DNA from: Flavobacterium akiainvivens
GTDB lineage: Bacteria > Bacteroidota > Bacteroidia > Flavobacteriales > Flavobacteriaceae
Length of the DNA: 64,000 nucleotides
Assembly (NCBI RefSeq): GCF_001278115.1
Contig: NZ_LIYD01000005.1
Location: 3,926,631 to 3,990,630, forward strand
Direction: 5' to 3'
Below, in pieces: positions 25,333-32,953 of this stretch. The notes beneath the pieces were generated by a model. The model was not told the DNA's origin, made no database searches, and saw only the letters and a program-made list of their open reading frames with translations. Position numbers and translations under genes: made by a program. Position 1 is the stretch's first letter. Each line of letters begins with the position of its first letter.

Positions 25333-26757
25333 ATGTCGTCTCATTACGAAGCACCCATTAGAAAACCCTTAATTATAGGTGACAAAAATTACCACGATGT
25401 AACAGTTGATGTTGCAAGGCCGGTAGAAGGCAGGGCAAATAAGCAGTGGTGGATTGCGTTCGCCATATCGCTTACCGCCTTTTTATGGGGCGTGGCGAGT
25501 GTTGCCTATACGGTAGGTCACGGTATCGGTACATGGGGATCAAATAAAACAGTAGGCTGGGCCTGGGATATTACCAACTTCGTTTGGTGGGTAGGTATTG
25601 GCCACGCCGGTACACTAATCTCGGCGGTTCTGCTATTATTCCGTCAAAAATGGAGGATGGCCATTAACCGCTCTGCAGAAGCGATGACCATTTTCTCGGT
25701 AGTACAGGCAGCTATGTTCCCTGTATTCCACATGGGCCGCCCATGGCTTGCATTTTATGTAATGCCTATACCTAACCAGTATGGCTCTCTATGGGTAAAC
25801 TTTAACTCACCACTACTTTGGGACGTATTTGCGATTTCAACCTATCTTTCGGTATCGCTTGTGTTCTGGTGGACGGGCCTTCTTCCTGACTTTGCAATGC
25901 TTCGCGACAGGGCTATAACACCTTTTACAAAACGCGTTTACTCAATCCTGAGCTTTGGCTGGAGTGGCCGTGCTAAAGACTGGCAGCGTTTTGAAGAAGT
26001 ATCGCTTGTACTTGCAGGCCTTGCTACGCCACTTGTACTTTCGGTACACACCATTGTATCGTTTGACTTTGCTACCTCGGTAATACCGGGCTGGCACACC
26101 ACCATCCTTCCTCCGTACTTTGTTGCCGGTGCAATCTTCTCTGGTTTCGCCATGGTTAACACGCTACTTATTATCATGAGGAAGGTGTCTAACCTTGAAG
26201 CTTACATTACCATACAGCACATAGAACTTATGAACATAGTAATCATGATTACGGGTTCTATTGTGGGTGTGGCGTATATAACAGAGCTGTTTGTTGCCTG
26301 GTACTCGGGCGTTGAATACGAACAGTATGCCTTCCTTAACCGTGCTACGGGCCCTTACTGGTGGTCGTACTGGTTGATGATGACATGTAACGTTATCTCT
26401 CCGCAGGTAATGTGGTTTAAAAAGATACGTACAAGCATTACGGTATCGTTTGTTATATCGCTTGTAGTAAACGTAGGTATGTGGTTTGAGCGTTTTGTAA
26501 TTATTGTTACATCACTACACCGCGATTACCTTCCGTCATCATGGACCATGTTCCAGCCTACATGGGTAGATGCCGGTTTCTATATTGGTACAATAGGTTT
26601 CTTCTTCGTGCTGTTCCTGCTTTATTCAAGGAGTTTCCCTGTAATTGCACAGGCCGAGGTAAAATCTATCATGAAAACAAGCAGCGAAACGTATAAGAAG
26701 CTTCATGCTGCACACGCACACGACGATCATTCACATTCAGAACATAACCATCATTAA
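25333..26757 (+). CDS. actC: Alternative complex III subunit ActC, NrfD/PsrC-like quinol-binding membrane protein
   Basis: A 474-residue protein with about ten membrane helices, of the NrfD/PsrC family. The stretch NFVWWVGIGHAGTLISAVLLL contains the conserved His and Gly of the family's quinol pocket, and FPVFHMGRPWLAFY is a further signature. In alternative complex III ActC oxidises menaquinol in the membrane. The C-terminus ends in a His/Asp-rich tail (HAHDDHSHSEHNHH). The next gene begins 5 bases downstream. Confidence 0.94.
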   Translation: MSSHYEAPIRKPLIIGDKNYHDVTVDVARPVEGRANKQWWIAFAISLTAFLWGVASVAYTVGHGIGTWGSNKTVGWAWDITNFVWWVGIGHAGTLISAVLLLFRQKWRMAINRSAEAMTIFSVVQAAMFPVFHMGRPWLAFYVMPIPNQYGSLWVNFNSPLLWDVFAISTYLSVSLVFWWTGLLPDFAMLRDRAITPFTKRVYSILSFGWSGRAKDWQRFEEVSLVLAGLATPLVLSVHTIVSFDFATSVIPGWHTTILPPYFVAGAIFSGFAMVNTLLIIMRKVSNLEAYITIQHIELMNIVIMITGSIVGVAYITELFVAWYSGVEYEQYAFLNRATGPYWWSYWLMMTCNVISPQVMWFKKIRTSITVSFVISLVVNVGMWFERFVIIVTSLHRDYLPSSWTMFQPTWVDAGFYIGTIGFFFVLFLLYSRSFPVIAQAEVKSIMKTSSETYKKLHAAHAHDDHSHSEHNHH

Positions 26758-26762
26758 TATCC

Positions 26763-27287
26763 ATGAGCAATAAAGTATTACACGTATTGTACAATGACGA
26801 TGATATCCTGATGGATGCGGTTAAAAAAACCCGCGCCGCTCATCATCACATTGAAGAAGTTTTTACGCCATTCCCGGTACACGGCCTTGATAAGGCAATG
26901 GGCCTGGCGCCTACAAGGCTGGCAATATGCGCGTTTATATACGGGCTTGTGGGTCTTTCTGTTGCCACGTCAATGATGTACTACATCATGATTGTAGACT
27001 GGCCACAGGATATAGGTGGTAAGCCAAGCTTTGCCTACTATATGAACATGCCTGCCTTTGTGCCGGTAATGTTTGAAATGACCGTATTTTTTGCGGCTCA
27101 CTTAATGGTAATAACCTTTTATATGAGGAGCAGGCTATGGCCGTTTAAACAAGCTGAGAACCCAGACGTAAGGACTACAGACGACCACTTTTTAATGGAA
27201 GTGCCTGTACACGGAGATGAAAACGAACTTGTTTCGTTCTTTCAGCAAACCGGTGCCGTTGAAGTTAAAGTAATTGAAAAGCATTAA
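26763..27287 (+). CDS. actD: Alternative complex III subunit ActD (DUF3341)
   Basis: A 174-residue membrane protein with two helices (about 60-82 and 100-120) and a soluble N-terminal ferredoxin-like domain (VLHVLYNDDDILMDAVKKTR). The central block FSVHGLDKAMG-like sequence reads FPVHGLDKAMGLAPTRL, as in DUF3341 proteins. It has no visible cofactor site and is considered structural. Position between actC and actE is the conserved order. Confidence 0.93.
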   Translation: MSNKVLHVLYNDDDILMDAVKKTRAAHHHIEEVFTPFPVHGLDKAMGLAPTRLAICAFIYGLVGLSVATSMMYYIMIVDWPQDIGGKPSFAYYMNMPAFVPVMFEMTVFFAAHLMVITFYMRSRLWPFKQAENPDVRTTDDHFLMEVPVHGDENELVSFFQQTGAVEVKVIEKH

Positions 27288-27295
27288 TAAGACGT

Positions 27296-27835
27296 ATGAA
27301 AGCAATATATAAGATAGCACTTGCAGTTACTGTTTCGGCAGGACTTGCCTCGTGCTTTGATACAAGGGAACCTAACTACCAGTACATGCCTAACATGTAT
27401 GAAAGTGCAGGTTATGAAACTTATTCAGAGTCTAATGCTTTTGCTAACGGCAAAGAAGGCCAGCTGCCTGCCACAGGCTCTATTAAAAGGGGCTTTGTGC
27501 CGTATGAAATTCCTAACACCCCGGAAGGGTATGAGGCTTCTAAAGCTAACCCGGTACCGGCAGAGGCAGGAGCTTATGACGAGGCTAAAGCCAAAGAATT
27601 GTTTACCATTTACTGCGCTATATGCCACGGCGATAAAGGCGATGGCAAAGGAAACCTTGCCAAGCGTGAGAAGTTTGCCGGTGTGCCCGATTATAAGGCA
27701 AGGCAAATTACCGTGGGAAGCGTTTTCCATGTAGAAACTTACGGACTTAACATGATGGGTAGCCACGCAAACCAGCTTACACAGGCTGAACGCTGGCAGG
27801 TAGCCCAGTATGTTATGCAGCTTAAGGGCCAATAG
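27296..27835 (+). CDS. actE: Alternative complex III subunit ActE, monoheme cytochrome c lipoprotein
   Basis: A 179-residue lipoprotein: signal sequence with lipobox GLASC (Cys20), a flexible linker, and one cytochrome c domain with CAICH at 107-111 and a distal Met near ETYGLNMMGSH. It is the likely electron exit of the complex, handing electrons to the oxidase CuA site; this fits family knowledge and the adjacent coxB/coxA genes. It starts 8 bases after actD. Confidence 0.93.
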   Translation: MKAIYKIALAVTVSAGLASCFDTREPNYQYMPNMYESAGYETYSESNAFANGKEGQLPATGSIKRGFVPYEIPNTPEGYEASKANPVPAEAGAYDEAKAKELFTIYCAICHGDKGDGKGNLAKREKFAGVPDYKARQITVGSVFHVETYGLNMMGSHANQLTQAERWQVAQYVMQLKGQ

Positions 27836-27872
27836 TAAATTTTAAATTGTAGAACACAGAAAGCATATAAAT

Positions 27873-29423
27873 ATGTACACATTTTCTAGTAAATTAAAAA
27901 CTTTTGCCTTTGTGCTTATGGTGCTTGGTGCCCTGGGCGTAGGCTATAGTTTTTTTACTGCACCGAAAACCCTTGACGATGCCAAGGCTATTATTGAGGC
28001 TGAACATGCACATGGCCACGGCGCTGAAGCCCATGGCGATGCTCACCATGATGATGCCCACCATGCAGAAGCGGCCCATGATGCGCACGCTGAACATGCC
28101 GAAACAGTAGTAGTTGAAAAAACAGAAGCCGAAGTGGCTGCAACTGCCCATGACAGTGTGGGTGCTGCTGAAATTAAGGCTGAAACAGACACGGTTCATG
28201 CTACAGCTACCGCAGAGGCCGGCCACGAAGGCCATGACCACGATGCACACGCTGAGGCTGCACACGCAGGCCACGATGCCCATGCAGGACATGAGGCTCA
28301 TGCTGCCCACGATGCAGACCACCACGCTGAGCACGTATTCCACCAGCTGCAAAACAAGCCATGGGCTGCCGTTTATGTTGCTGCGCTGTTTTTCTTTTTG
28401 ATATCACTTGGCGTACTTGCTTTCTACGCTATACAAAACGCTGCACAGGCAGGATGGTCTCCGGTACTTTTCCGTGTTATGGAAGGTATAACAGGCTACC
28501 TGGTTTGGGGTGCTGCCATAGTGCTTGCCCTTCTTGTTGCAGGTGTGCTGCAAATACACCACATCTTTATATGGATGGATCCTGAGGTTGTTGCCCATGA
28601 CCACCTTATACAGGGTAAAACAGGTTTCCTTAACGGGCCGTTCTTCCTAATCCGTGCTGTTGTGTTTATGGGTGGCTGGATTTTTTACCGCTACTACTCT
28701 CGCAAGCTATCCCTTGCACAAGACGAGGCTACAGATAACCTTTCTTACAAGAAAGCGTTTAAAGCTGCCGCTGCATTCCTTGTATTCTTTATTGTAACAG
28801 AATCTATCTCATCTTGGGACTGGATCATGTCGGTTGACCCGCACTGGTACAGCACCCTGTTTGGCTGGTATGTGTTTGCAAGCTTCTTTGTAAGCGGCAT
28901 CACTACAATTGCCCTTATAACGCTTTACCTTAAATCAAGGGGCTACCTTGAGTATGTAAACACAAGCCACATACACGACCTTGCCAAGTTTATGTTTGGT
29001 ATAAGCGTGTTCTGGACGTACCTTTGGTTCTCTCAGTTTATGCTAATGTGGTATGCTGATATACCGGAAGAGGTTACTTACTTTAAAATGCGTATAGAAA
29101 ACTATAACCTGCCGTTCTTTGGCATGGTGGCACTTAACTTTGTGTTCCCGGTTCTTATACTTATCAATACCGACTTTAAGCGCCTTTCATGGATTGTAAC
29201 CCTTGCAGGTATTATTATCCTTACGGGCCACTACATTGACTTCTATAACATGATTATGCCGGCTACCGTGGGCGACCAGTGGTTTATCGGCGCAGGCGAA
29301 ATAGGTGCTGTACTGTTTTTCCTTGGCCTGTTTATCTTTGTAGTATTTACTACGCTAACCAAGCAGCCGCTGCTTGCCAAGCGCAACCCGCTAATTGAGG
29401 AAAGTAAGCATTTTCATTATTAA
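27873..29423 (+). CDS. actF: Alternative complex III subunit ActF with histidine-rich insertion
   Basis: A 516-residue NrfD-like protein, the second large membrane subunit of the complex. A first helix (about 8-28) is followed by some 120 residues of His/Ala/Glu/Asp-rich low-complexity sequence (nucleotides about 28000-28340), then about nine helices. Typical ActF segments include ESISSWDWIMSVDPHWYSTL and WYADIPEEVTYF. ActF has no cofactor in known complexes and helps form the quinol site and proton path. The His-rich block could chelate metal; this is inferred from composition only. Confidence 0.92.
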   Translation: MYTFSSKLKTFAFVLMVLGALGVGYSFFTAPKTLDDAKAIIEAEHAHGHGAEAHGDAHHDDAHHAEAAHDAHAEHAETVVVEKTEAEVAATAHDSVGAAEIKAETDTVHATATAEAGHEGHDHDAHAEAAHAGHDAHAGHEAHAAHDADHHAEHVFHQLQNKPWAAVYVAALFFFLISLGVLAFYAIQNAAQAGWSPVLFRVMEGITGYLVWGAAIVLALLVAGVLQIHHIFIWMDPEVVAHDHLIQGKTGFLNGPFFLIRAVVFMGGWIFYRYYSRKLSLAQDEATDNLSYKKAFKAAAAFLVFFIVTESISSWDWIMSVDPHWYSTLFGWYVFASFFVSGITTIALITLYLKSRGYLEYVNTSHIHDLAKFMFGISVFWTYLWFSQFMLMWYADIPEEVTYFKMRIENYNLPFFGMVALNFVFPVLILINTDFKRLSWIVTLAGIIILTGHYIDFYNMIMPATVGDQWFIGAGEIGAVLFFLGLFIFVVFTTLTKQPLLAKRNPLIEESKHFHY

Positions 29424-29442
29424 TATTTAAAGAAATAAACAA

Positions 29443-30651
29443 ATGACAGGTTTATTGATATTTGCAGTTATCATTTTATTGGGCGTTGCCATCTGGCAGC
29501 TATCTAAGATATTCCAGCTTACCAAGATTGGCGCCGCAGTTTATAATGAAAACAGCGAAGTTGCTACCGATAAGGATAATAATGTAAACGGATGGCTGAT
29601 GTTTGCTTTTGTAGCCTTCATCTACATCTTCACCATAGTGGGCCTTGTTAAATGGGGTCACTTTGCACTGGGCACACCGGCTTCTGAGCACGGCCCGCAG
29701 TATGACAACCTTCTTGCCATATCATTCTGGATTATATTTACAGTTCAGTTTTTAACCCAGTTCCTGCTACACTACTTTAGCTTTAAATACAGGGGCAAGC
29801 AGGGCAATGTGGCATATTACTATGCCGATAACGACAAACTTGAGTTTGTATGGACCATAATCCCGGTTATTGTTCTTGCTGTACTTATCCTTTACGGGCT
29901 ATATGCATGGACTAACATTATGTTTGTGGCCGATGAAGATAAAGAAGATGCACTGTATGTAGAGGTATATGCCAAACAGTTTAGTTGGGAAGTGCGTTAT
30001 GCCGGTAAAGACGGTGTACTGGGCAAGGCTAACGTAAGGTATATTGAAGGCGTAAACACCATGGGTGTTGATATGGCCGACCCTCACGCTGCCGATGATA
30101 TCCCTGCAAGCGAGCTGCACCTGCCAAAAGGCAAGCGTGTTATATTTAAGTTCCGCTCTCAGGATGTACTGCACTCTGCTTATATGCCACACTTCCGTGC
30201 GCAGATGAACGTGGTGCCGGGCATGGTAACAGAGTTTAGCTTTATACCTACACTTACTACAGCCGAAATGCGCGAAGACCAGAAGATAATGAACAAGGTG
30301 GCGCACATTAACGATATACGTTCTAAAAAGAGCGAGGAACTGGTTGCCGATGGCAAACCTGCACTTGAGCCTTATACATTTGACTACCTGCTGCTTTGTA
30401 ACAAAATATGCGGCCCGTCTCACTACAACATGCAAATGAAAATTGTAGTTGACGAGAAAGCTGATTTTGACAAGTGGATAGCAGACCAGAAAACACTGGG
30501 CACAGCTGTTAAGGAAAGCCAGGAAAAACCGGCTGAAGGCGGCGAAGGCGCTCCTGCTACAGATACTGCAGCTAAAGACACTGCCGCAGCAGTTATACCA
30601 CAGGACACCACTAAACCGGTAGCACAGGCGGCACAGCCTGCGGCTCATTAA
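29443..30651 (+). CDS. coxB: Cytochrome c oxidase subunit II
   Basis: A 402-residue subunit with three hydrophobic segments (N-terminal, about 50-75, and about 130-152) and a periplasmic cupredoxin domain that carries CuA. The CuA motif is CNKICGPSHYNM, with the upstream histidine in DVLHSAYMPHF. The glutamate between the two cysteines in most CuA sites is a lysine here. A C-terminal Ala/Pro/Thr-rich tail (about 355-402) replaces the cytochrome c domain of caa3 enzymes, so electrons must come from a separate heme such as ActE or the ActA monoheme domain. It lies 20 bases after actF. Confidence 0.95.
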   Translation: MTGLLIFAVIILLGVAIWQLSKIFQLTKIGAAVYNENSEVATDKDNNVNGWLMFAFVAFIYIFTIVGLVKWGHFALGTPASEHGPQYDNLLAISFWIIFTVQFLTQFLLHYFSFKYRGKQGNVAYYYADNDKLEFVWTIIPVIVLAVLILYGLYAWTNIMFVADEDKEDALYVEVYAKQFSWEVRYAGKDGVLGKANVRYIEGVNTMGVDMADPHAADDIPASELHLPKGKRVIFKFRSQDVLHSAYMPHFRAQMNVVPGMVTEFSFIPTLTTAEMREDQKIMNKVAHINDIRSKKSEELVADGKPALEPYTFDYLLLCNKICGPSHYNMQMKIVVDEKADFDKWIADQKTLGTAVKESQEKPAEGGEGAPATDTAAKDTAAAVIPQDTTKPVAQAAQPAAH

Positions 30652-30687
30652 AATATAATTTTTTTAAATACTCTTAATTAAAGAAAT

Positions 30688-32496
30688 ATGTCAGCAGTAG
30701 GACACGAAATACACGGCCACGACGACCACCACGATGCTCACGACCATCATCACAAAGAAACGTTTATAACTAAATACATATTTAGTATAGACCACAAGAT
30801 GATTGCCAAGCAGTACCTGATTACAGGTACCATAATGGGTATAATAGGCATCGTTATGTCATTATTATTCCGTATGCAAATTGCATGGCCGGAGGAGTCG
30901 TTTACCGTATTTAAAGTGCTTTTAGGCGATAAGTTTGCACCGGGAGGTGTAATGAAAAACGATATTTACCTGGCCCTTGTTACCATACACGGTACCATAA
31001 TGGTATTCTTTGTACTAACAGCCGGTTTGAGCGGTACTTTTAGTAACCTTCTTATTCCGTTGCAAATTGGTGCACGAGATATGGCATCAGGCTTTATGAA
31101 CATGGTTTCTTACTGGTTGTTCTTCCTGTCTGCCGTTATCATGGTTATCTCTCTTTTTGTTGAAGCTGGCCCTGCCTCTGCTGGATGGACAATTTACCCG
31201 CCGCTTTCTGCCATCCCTGAAGCTATTCCCGGTTCGGGTGCAGGTATGACGCTTTGGCTGGTATCTATGGCCATATTCATTGCTTCATCGCTAATGGGTT
31301 CTCTTAACTATGTTGTTACGGTTATCAACCTAAGGACTAAAGGTATGAGCATGACAAGGCTACCGCTTACAATATGGGCGTTCTTTGTTACGGCTATCAT
31401 TGGTATCGTATCGTTCCCTGTACTGCTTTCAGCTGCATTGCTGCTTATCATGGACAGGAGCTTTGGTACTTCATTCTTCCTTTCTGATATCTTTATTGCA
31501 GGCGAGGTTACCCACTACCAGGGTGGTTCTCCGGTACTGTTTGAGCACCTTTTCTGGTTCCTTGGCCACCCGGAGGTATACATTGTACTGCTACCTGCCC
31601 TTGGTATTACATCTGAAATTATTGCAACCAACGCCCGTAAGCCTATCTTTGGCTACCGCGCGATGATTGCTTCAATACTTGCTATTGCATTCCTTTCAAC
31701 CATCGTTTGGGGACACCACATGTTCGTGTCGGGTATGAACCCATTCCTTGGTTCGGTATTTACCTTTACTACGCTACTGATTGCTATACCGTCTGCGGTT
31801 AAGGCATTCAACTATATTACAACACTATGGAGGGGTAACCTGCAAATGAACCCTGCCATGCTGTTTTCAATAGGCCTTGTGTCTACATTCATCTCTGGTG
31901 GTCTTACAGGTATTATACTTGGTGACTCTACGCTGGATATTAACATACACGATACGTACTTTGTGGTTGCTCACTTCCACCTTGTAATGGGTATCTCTGC
32001 ACTATACGGTATGTTTGCCGGTATTTACCACTGGTTCCCTAAGATGTTTGGCCGTATGATGAACAAAACCCTTGGTTACATCCATTTCTGGGTAACTGCG
32101 GTGTGTGCTTATGGTGTATTCTTCCCAATGCACTTTATAGGTATGGCCGGCTTACCAAGGCGTTACTACTCAAACTCGGCATTCCCGCTGTTTGATGAGC
32201 TACAGGACGTTAACGTGCTAATTACCATGTTTGCTATAATAGGTGCTGCATTCCAGCTTATATTCCTGTGGAACTTCTTCTACAGCATATTTAAAGGTAA
32301 ACGCGCCGTGCAAAACCCATGGAGGAGTAACACACTTGAGTGGACTACACCGGTTGAGCACATACACGGTAACTGGCCGGGTGAAATACCTGAAGTATAC
32401 AGGTGGCCGTATGACTACAGCAAGCCCGGGCATGACGAAGACTTTGTACCTCAAACAGTGCCTATGAAAGAAGGCGAGGAGCAACTTCACCACTAA
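30688..32496 (+). CDS. coxA: Cytochrome c oxidase subunit I
   Basis: A 602-residue heme-copper oxidase catalytic subunit with about 12 helices. The active-site block WFLGHPEVYIVLLPALG includes the CuB histidine, the cross-linked tyrosine and the E of the A1-type proton channel. WGHHMFVSGM supplies the two other CuB histidines, and VVAHFHLVMG the heme ligands. This is an A1-type (mitochondrial-like) enzyme. The N-terminus is His-rich (GHEIHGHDDHHDAHDHHHK). It is the last gene before a strong terminator. Subunits III and IV and the assembly factors are encoded at 52.4-57.6 kb. Confidence 0.97.
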   Translation: MSAVGHEIHGHDDHHDAHDHHHKETFITKYIFSIDHKMIAKQYLITGTIMGIIGIVMSLLFRMQIAWPEESFTVFKVLLGDKFAPGGVMKNDIYLALVTIHGTIMVFFVLTAGLSGTFSNLLIPLQIGARDMASGFMNMVSYWLFFLSAVIMVISLFVEAGPASAGWTIYPPLSAIPEAIPGSGAGMTLWLVSMAIFIASSLMGSLNYVVTVINLRTKGMSMTRLPLTIWAFFVTAIIGIVSFPVLLSAALLLIMDRSFGTSFFLSDIFIAGEVTHYQGGSPVLFEHLFWFLGHPEVYIVLLPALGITSEIIATNARKPIFGYRAMIASILAIAFLSTIVWGHHMFVSGMNPFLGSVFTFTTLLIAIPSAVKAFNYITTLWRGNLQMNPAMLFSIGLVSTFISGGLTGIILGDSTLDINIHDTYFVVAHFHLVMGISALYGMFAGIYHWFPKMFGRMMNKTLGYIHFWVTAVCAYGVFFPMHFIGMAGLPRRYYSNSAFPLFDELQDVNVLITMFAIIGAAFQLIFLWNFFYSIFKGKRAVQNPWRSNTLEWTTPVEHIHGNWPGEIPEVYRWPYDYSKPGHDEDFVPQTVPMKEGEEQLHH

Positions 32497-32518
32497 GATT
32501 TAATCTTACCCCATATAG

Positions 32519-32547
32519 AAGCGACAGGTTATCCTGTCGCTTTTTTT
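32519..32547 (+). terminator. Terminator of the act-cox operon
   Basis: AAGCGACAGG-TTAT-CCTGTCGCTTTTTTT, 22 bases after the coxA stop. Strong stem plus T7. Confidence 0.95.
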
Positions 32548-32566
32548 ATACCCTCAGGCAACCATT

Positions 32567-32584
32567 TTCACGATATATCGTGAA
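32567..32584. repeat. 18-bp perfect palindrome TTCACGATATATCGTGAA
   Basis: Perfect dyad symmetry over 18 bases. It occurs again with two central changes at 32655-32676. The symmetry suggests a binding site for a dimeric protein. The surrounding genes converge on it, so regulation of a neighbouring start is unlikely. Confidence 0.75.
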
Positions 32585-32654
32585 TTTTTTTTGAGGTGGG
32601 ATACGAGGTGGGTTTAGTTTTTTTGATGCTATATGCGAATATGGGTTTTTAAAA

Positions 32655-32676
32655 AATTCACGATATGTCGTGAATT
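32655..32676. repeat. 22-bp near-perfect palindrome, second copy
   Basis: AATTCACGATATGTCGTGAATT is the second copy of the palindrome at 32567. The outer arms are perfect; one central A:T pair is changed to a mismatch. The centre-to-centre spacing is 90 bases. Confidence 0.75.
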
Positions 32677-32778
32677 TTATCCTTTCTGATGTATTTTGAC
32701 CTTAACCGGGGATGCTGAAATTTGTCTAAAAAGACGTTTTTTGATACCGGATTTTGGGTGGGATATTTTCAATCCAAT

Positions 32779-32800
32779 TTTCAGGTTCCAAAACCTGAAA
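32779..32800. repeat. Perfect 9-bp hairpin with 4-base loop
   Basis: TTTCAGGTT-CCAA-AACCTGAAA. The word CCTGAAAC is repeated at 32808-32815 just after it. There is no T-run, so it is not a standard terminator. It could be an mRNA 3'-end or protein-binding hairpin. Confidence 0.5.
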
Positions 32801-32898
32801 CGTTAGACCTGAAACCTTAAACTTTCTTAACCAATCTCAATGTCCAAAAGTGAAATATTAAGCACTTTTTGGGATCTTATTGTAGGTTTTTACTGCAA

Positions 32899-32937
32899 TA
32901 AAAAAGCCTGCCGAAAATGCATCCGGCAGGCTTTTTT
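32899..32937. terminator. Terminator of the APC permease gene
   Basis: AAAAAAGCCTGCCG-loop-CGGCAGGCTTTTTT: an 8-bp GC-rich core flanked by A6 and T6, so it can work in either direction. It lies 17 bases beyond the permease stop on the minus strand. Confidence 0.9.
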
Positions 32938-32953
32938 AGAATGTATGGATATG

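Larger units (their letters stand above)
32548..32898. other. 351-bp non-coding interval between coxA and the permease gene
   Basis: No credible gene is present on either strand. The interval holds two near-identical palindromes (listed separately, centres 90 bp apart), a hairpin TTTCAGGTT-CCAA-AACCTGAAA and short repeats of GAGGTGGG. No two-box promoter was found. Both flanking genes end here, so the stretch lies between two 3' ends, an odd location for an operator. Confidence 0.6.

Noticed and set aside
27894..28352. Open frame of about 150 codons antisense to the His-rich part of actF
   Set aside because: It mirrors low-complexity GCN/CAC codons of actF, which exclude stops on the other strand. 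Composition is Cys/Met/Ser-rich without family features.
20841..32496. The act operon as a formate/thiosulfate/polysulfide reductase
   Set aside because: ActB resembles molybdopterin enzymes, but the ActD/ActE/ActF genes, multiheme ActA and following coxBA identify alternative complex III.
32779..32800. Hairpin TTTCAGGTT/AACCTGAAA as a terminator
   Set aside because: There is no T-run on either strand, and both neighbouring genes already have strong terminators.
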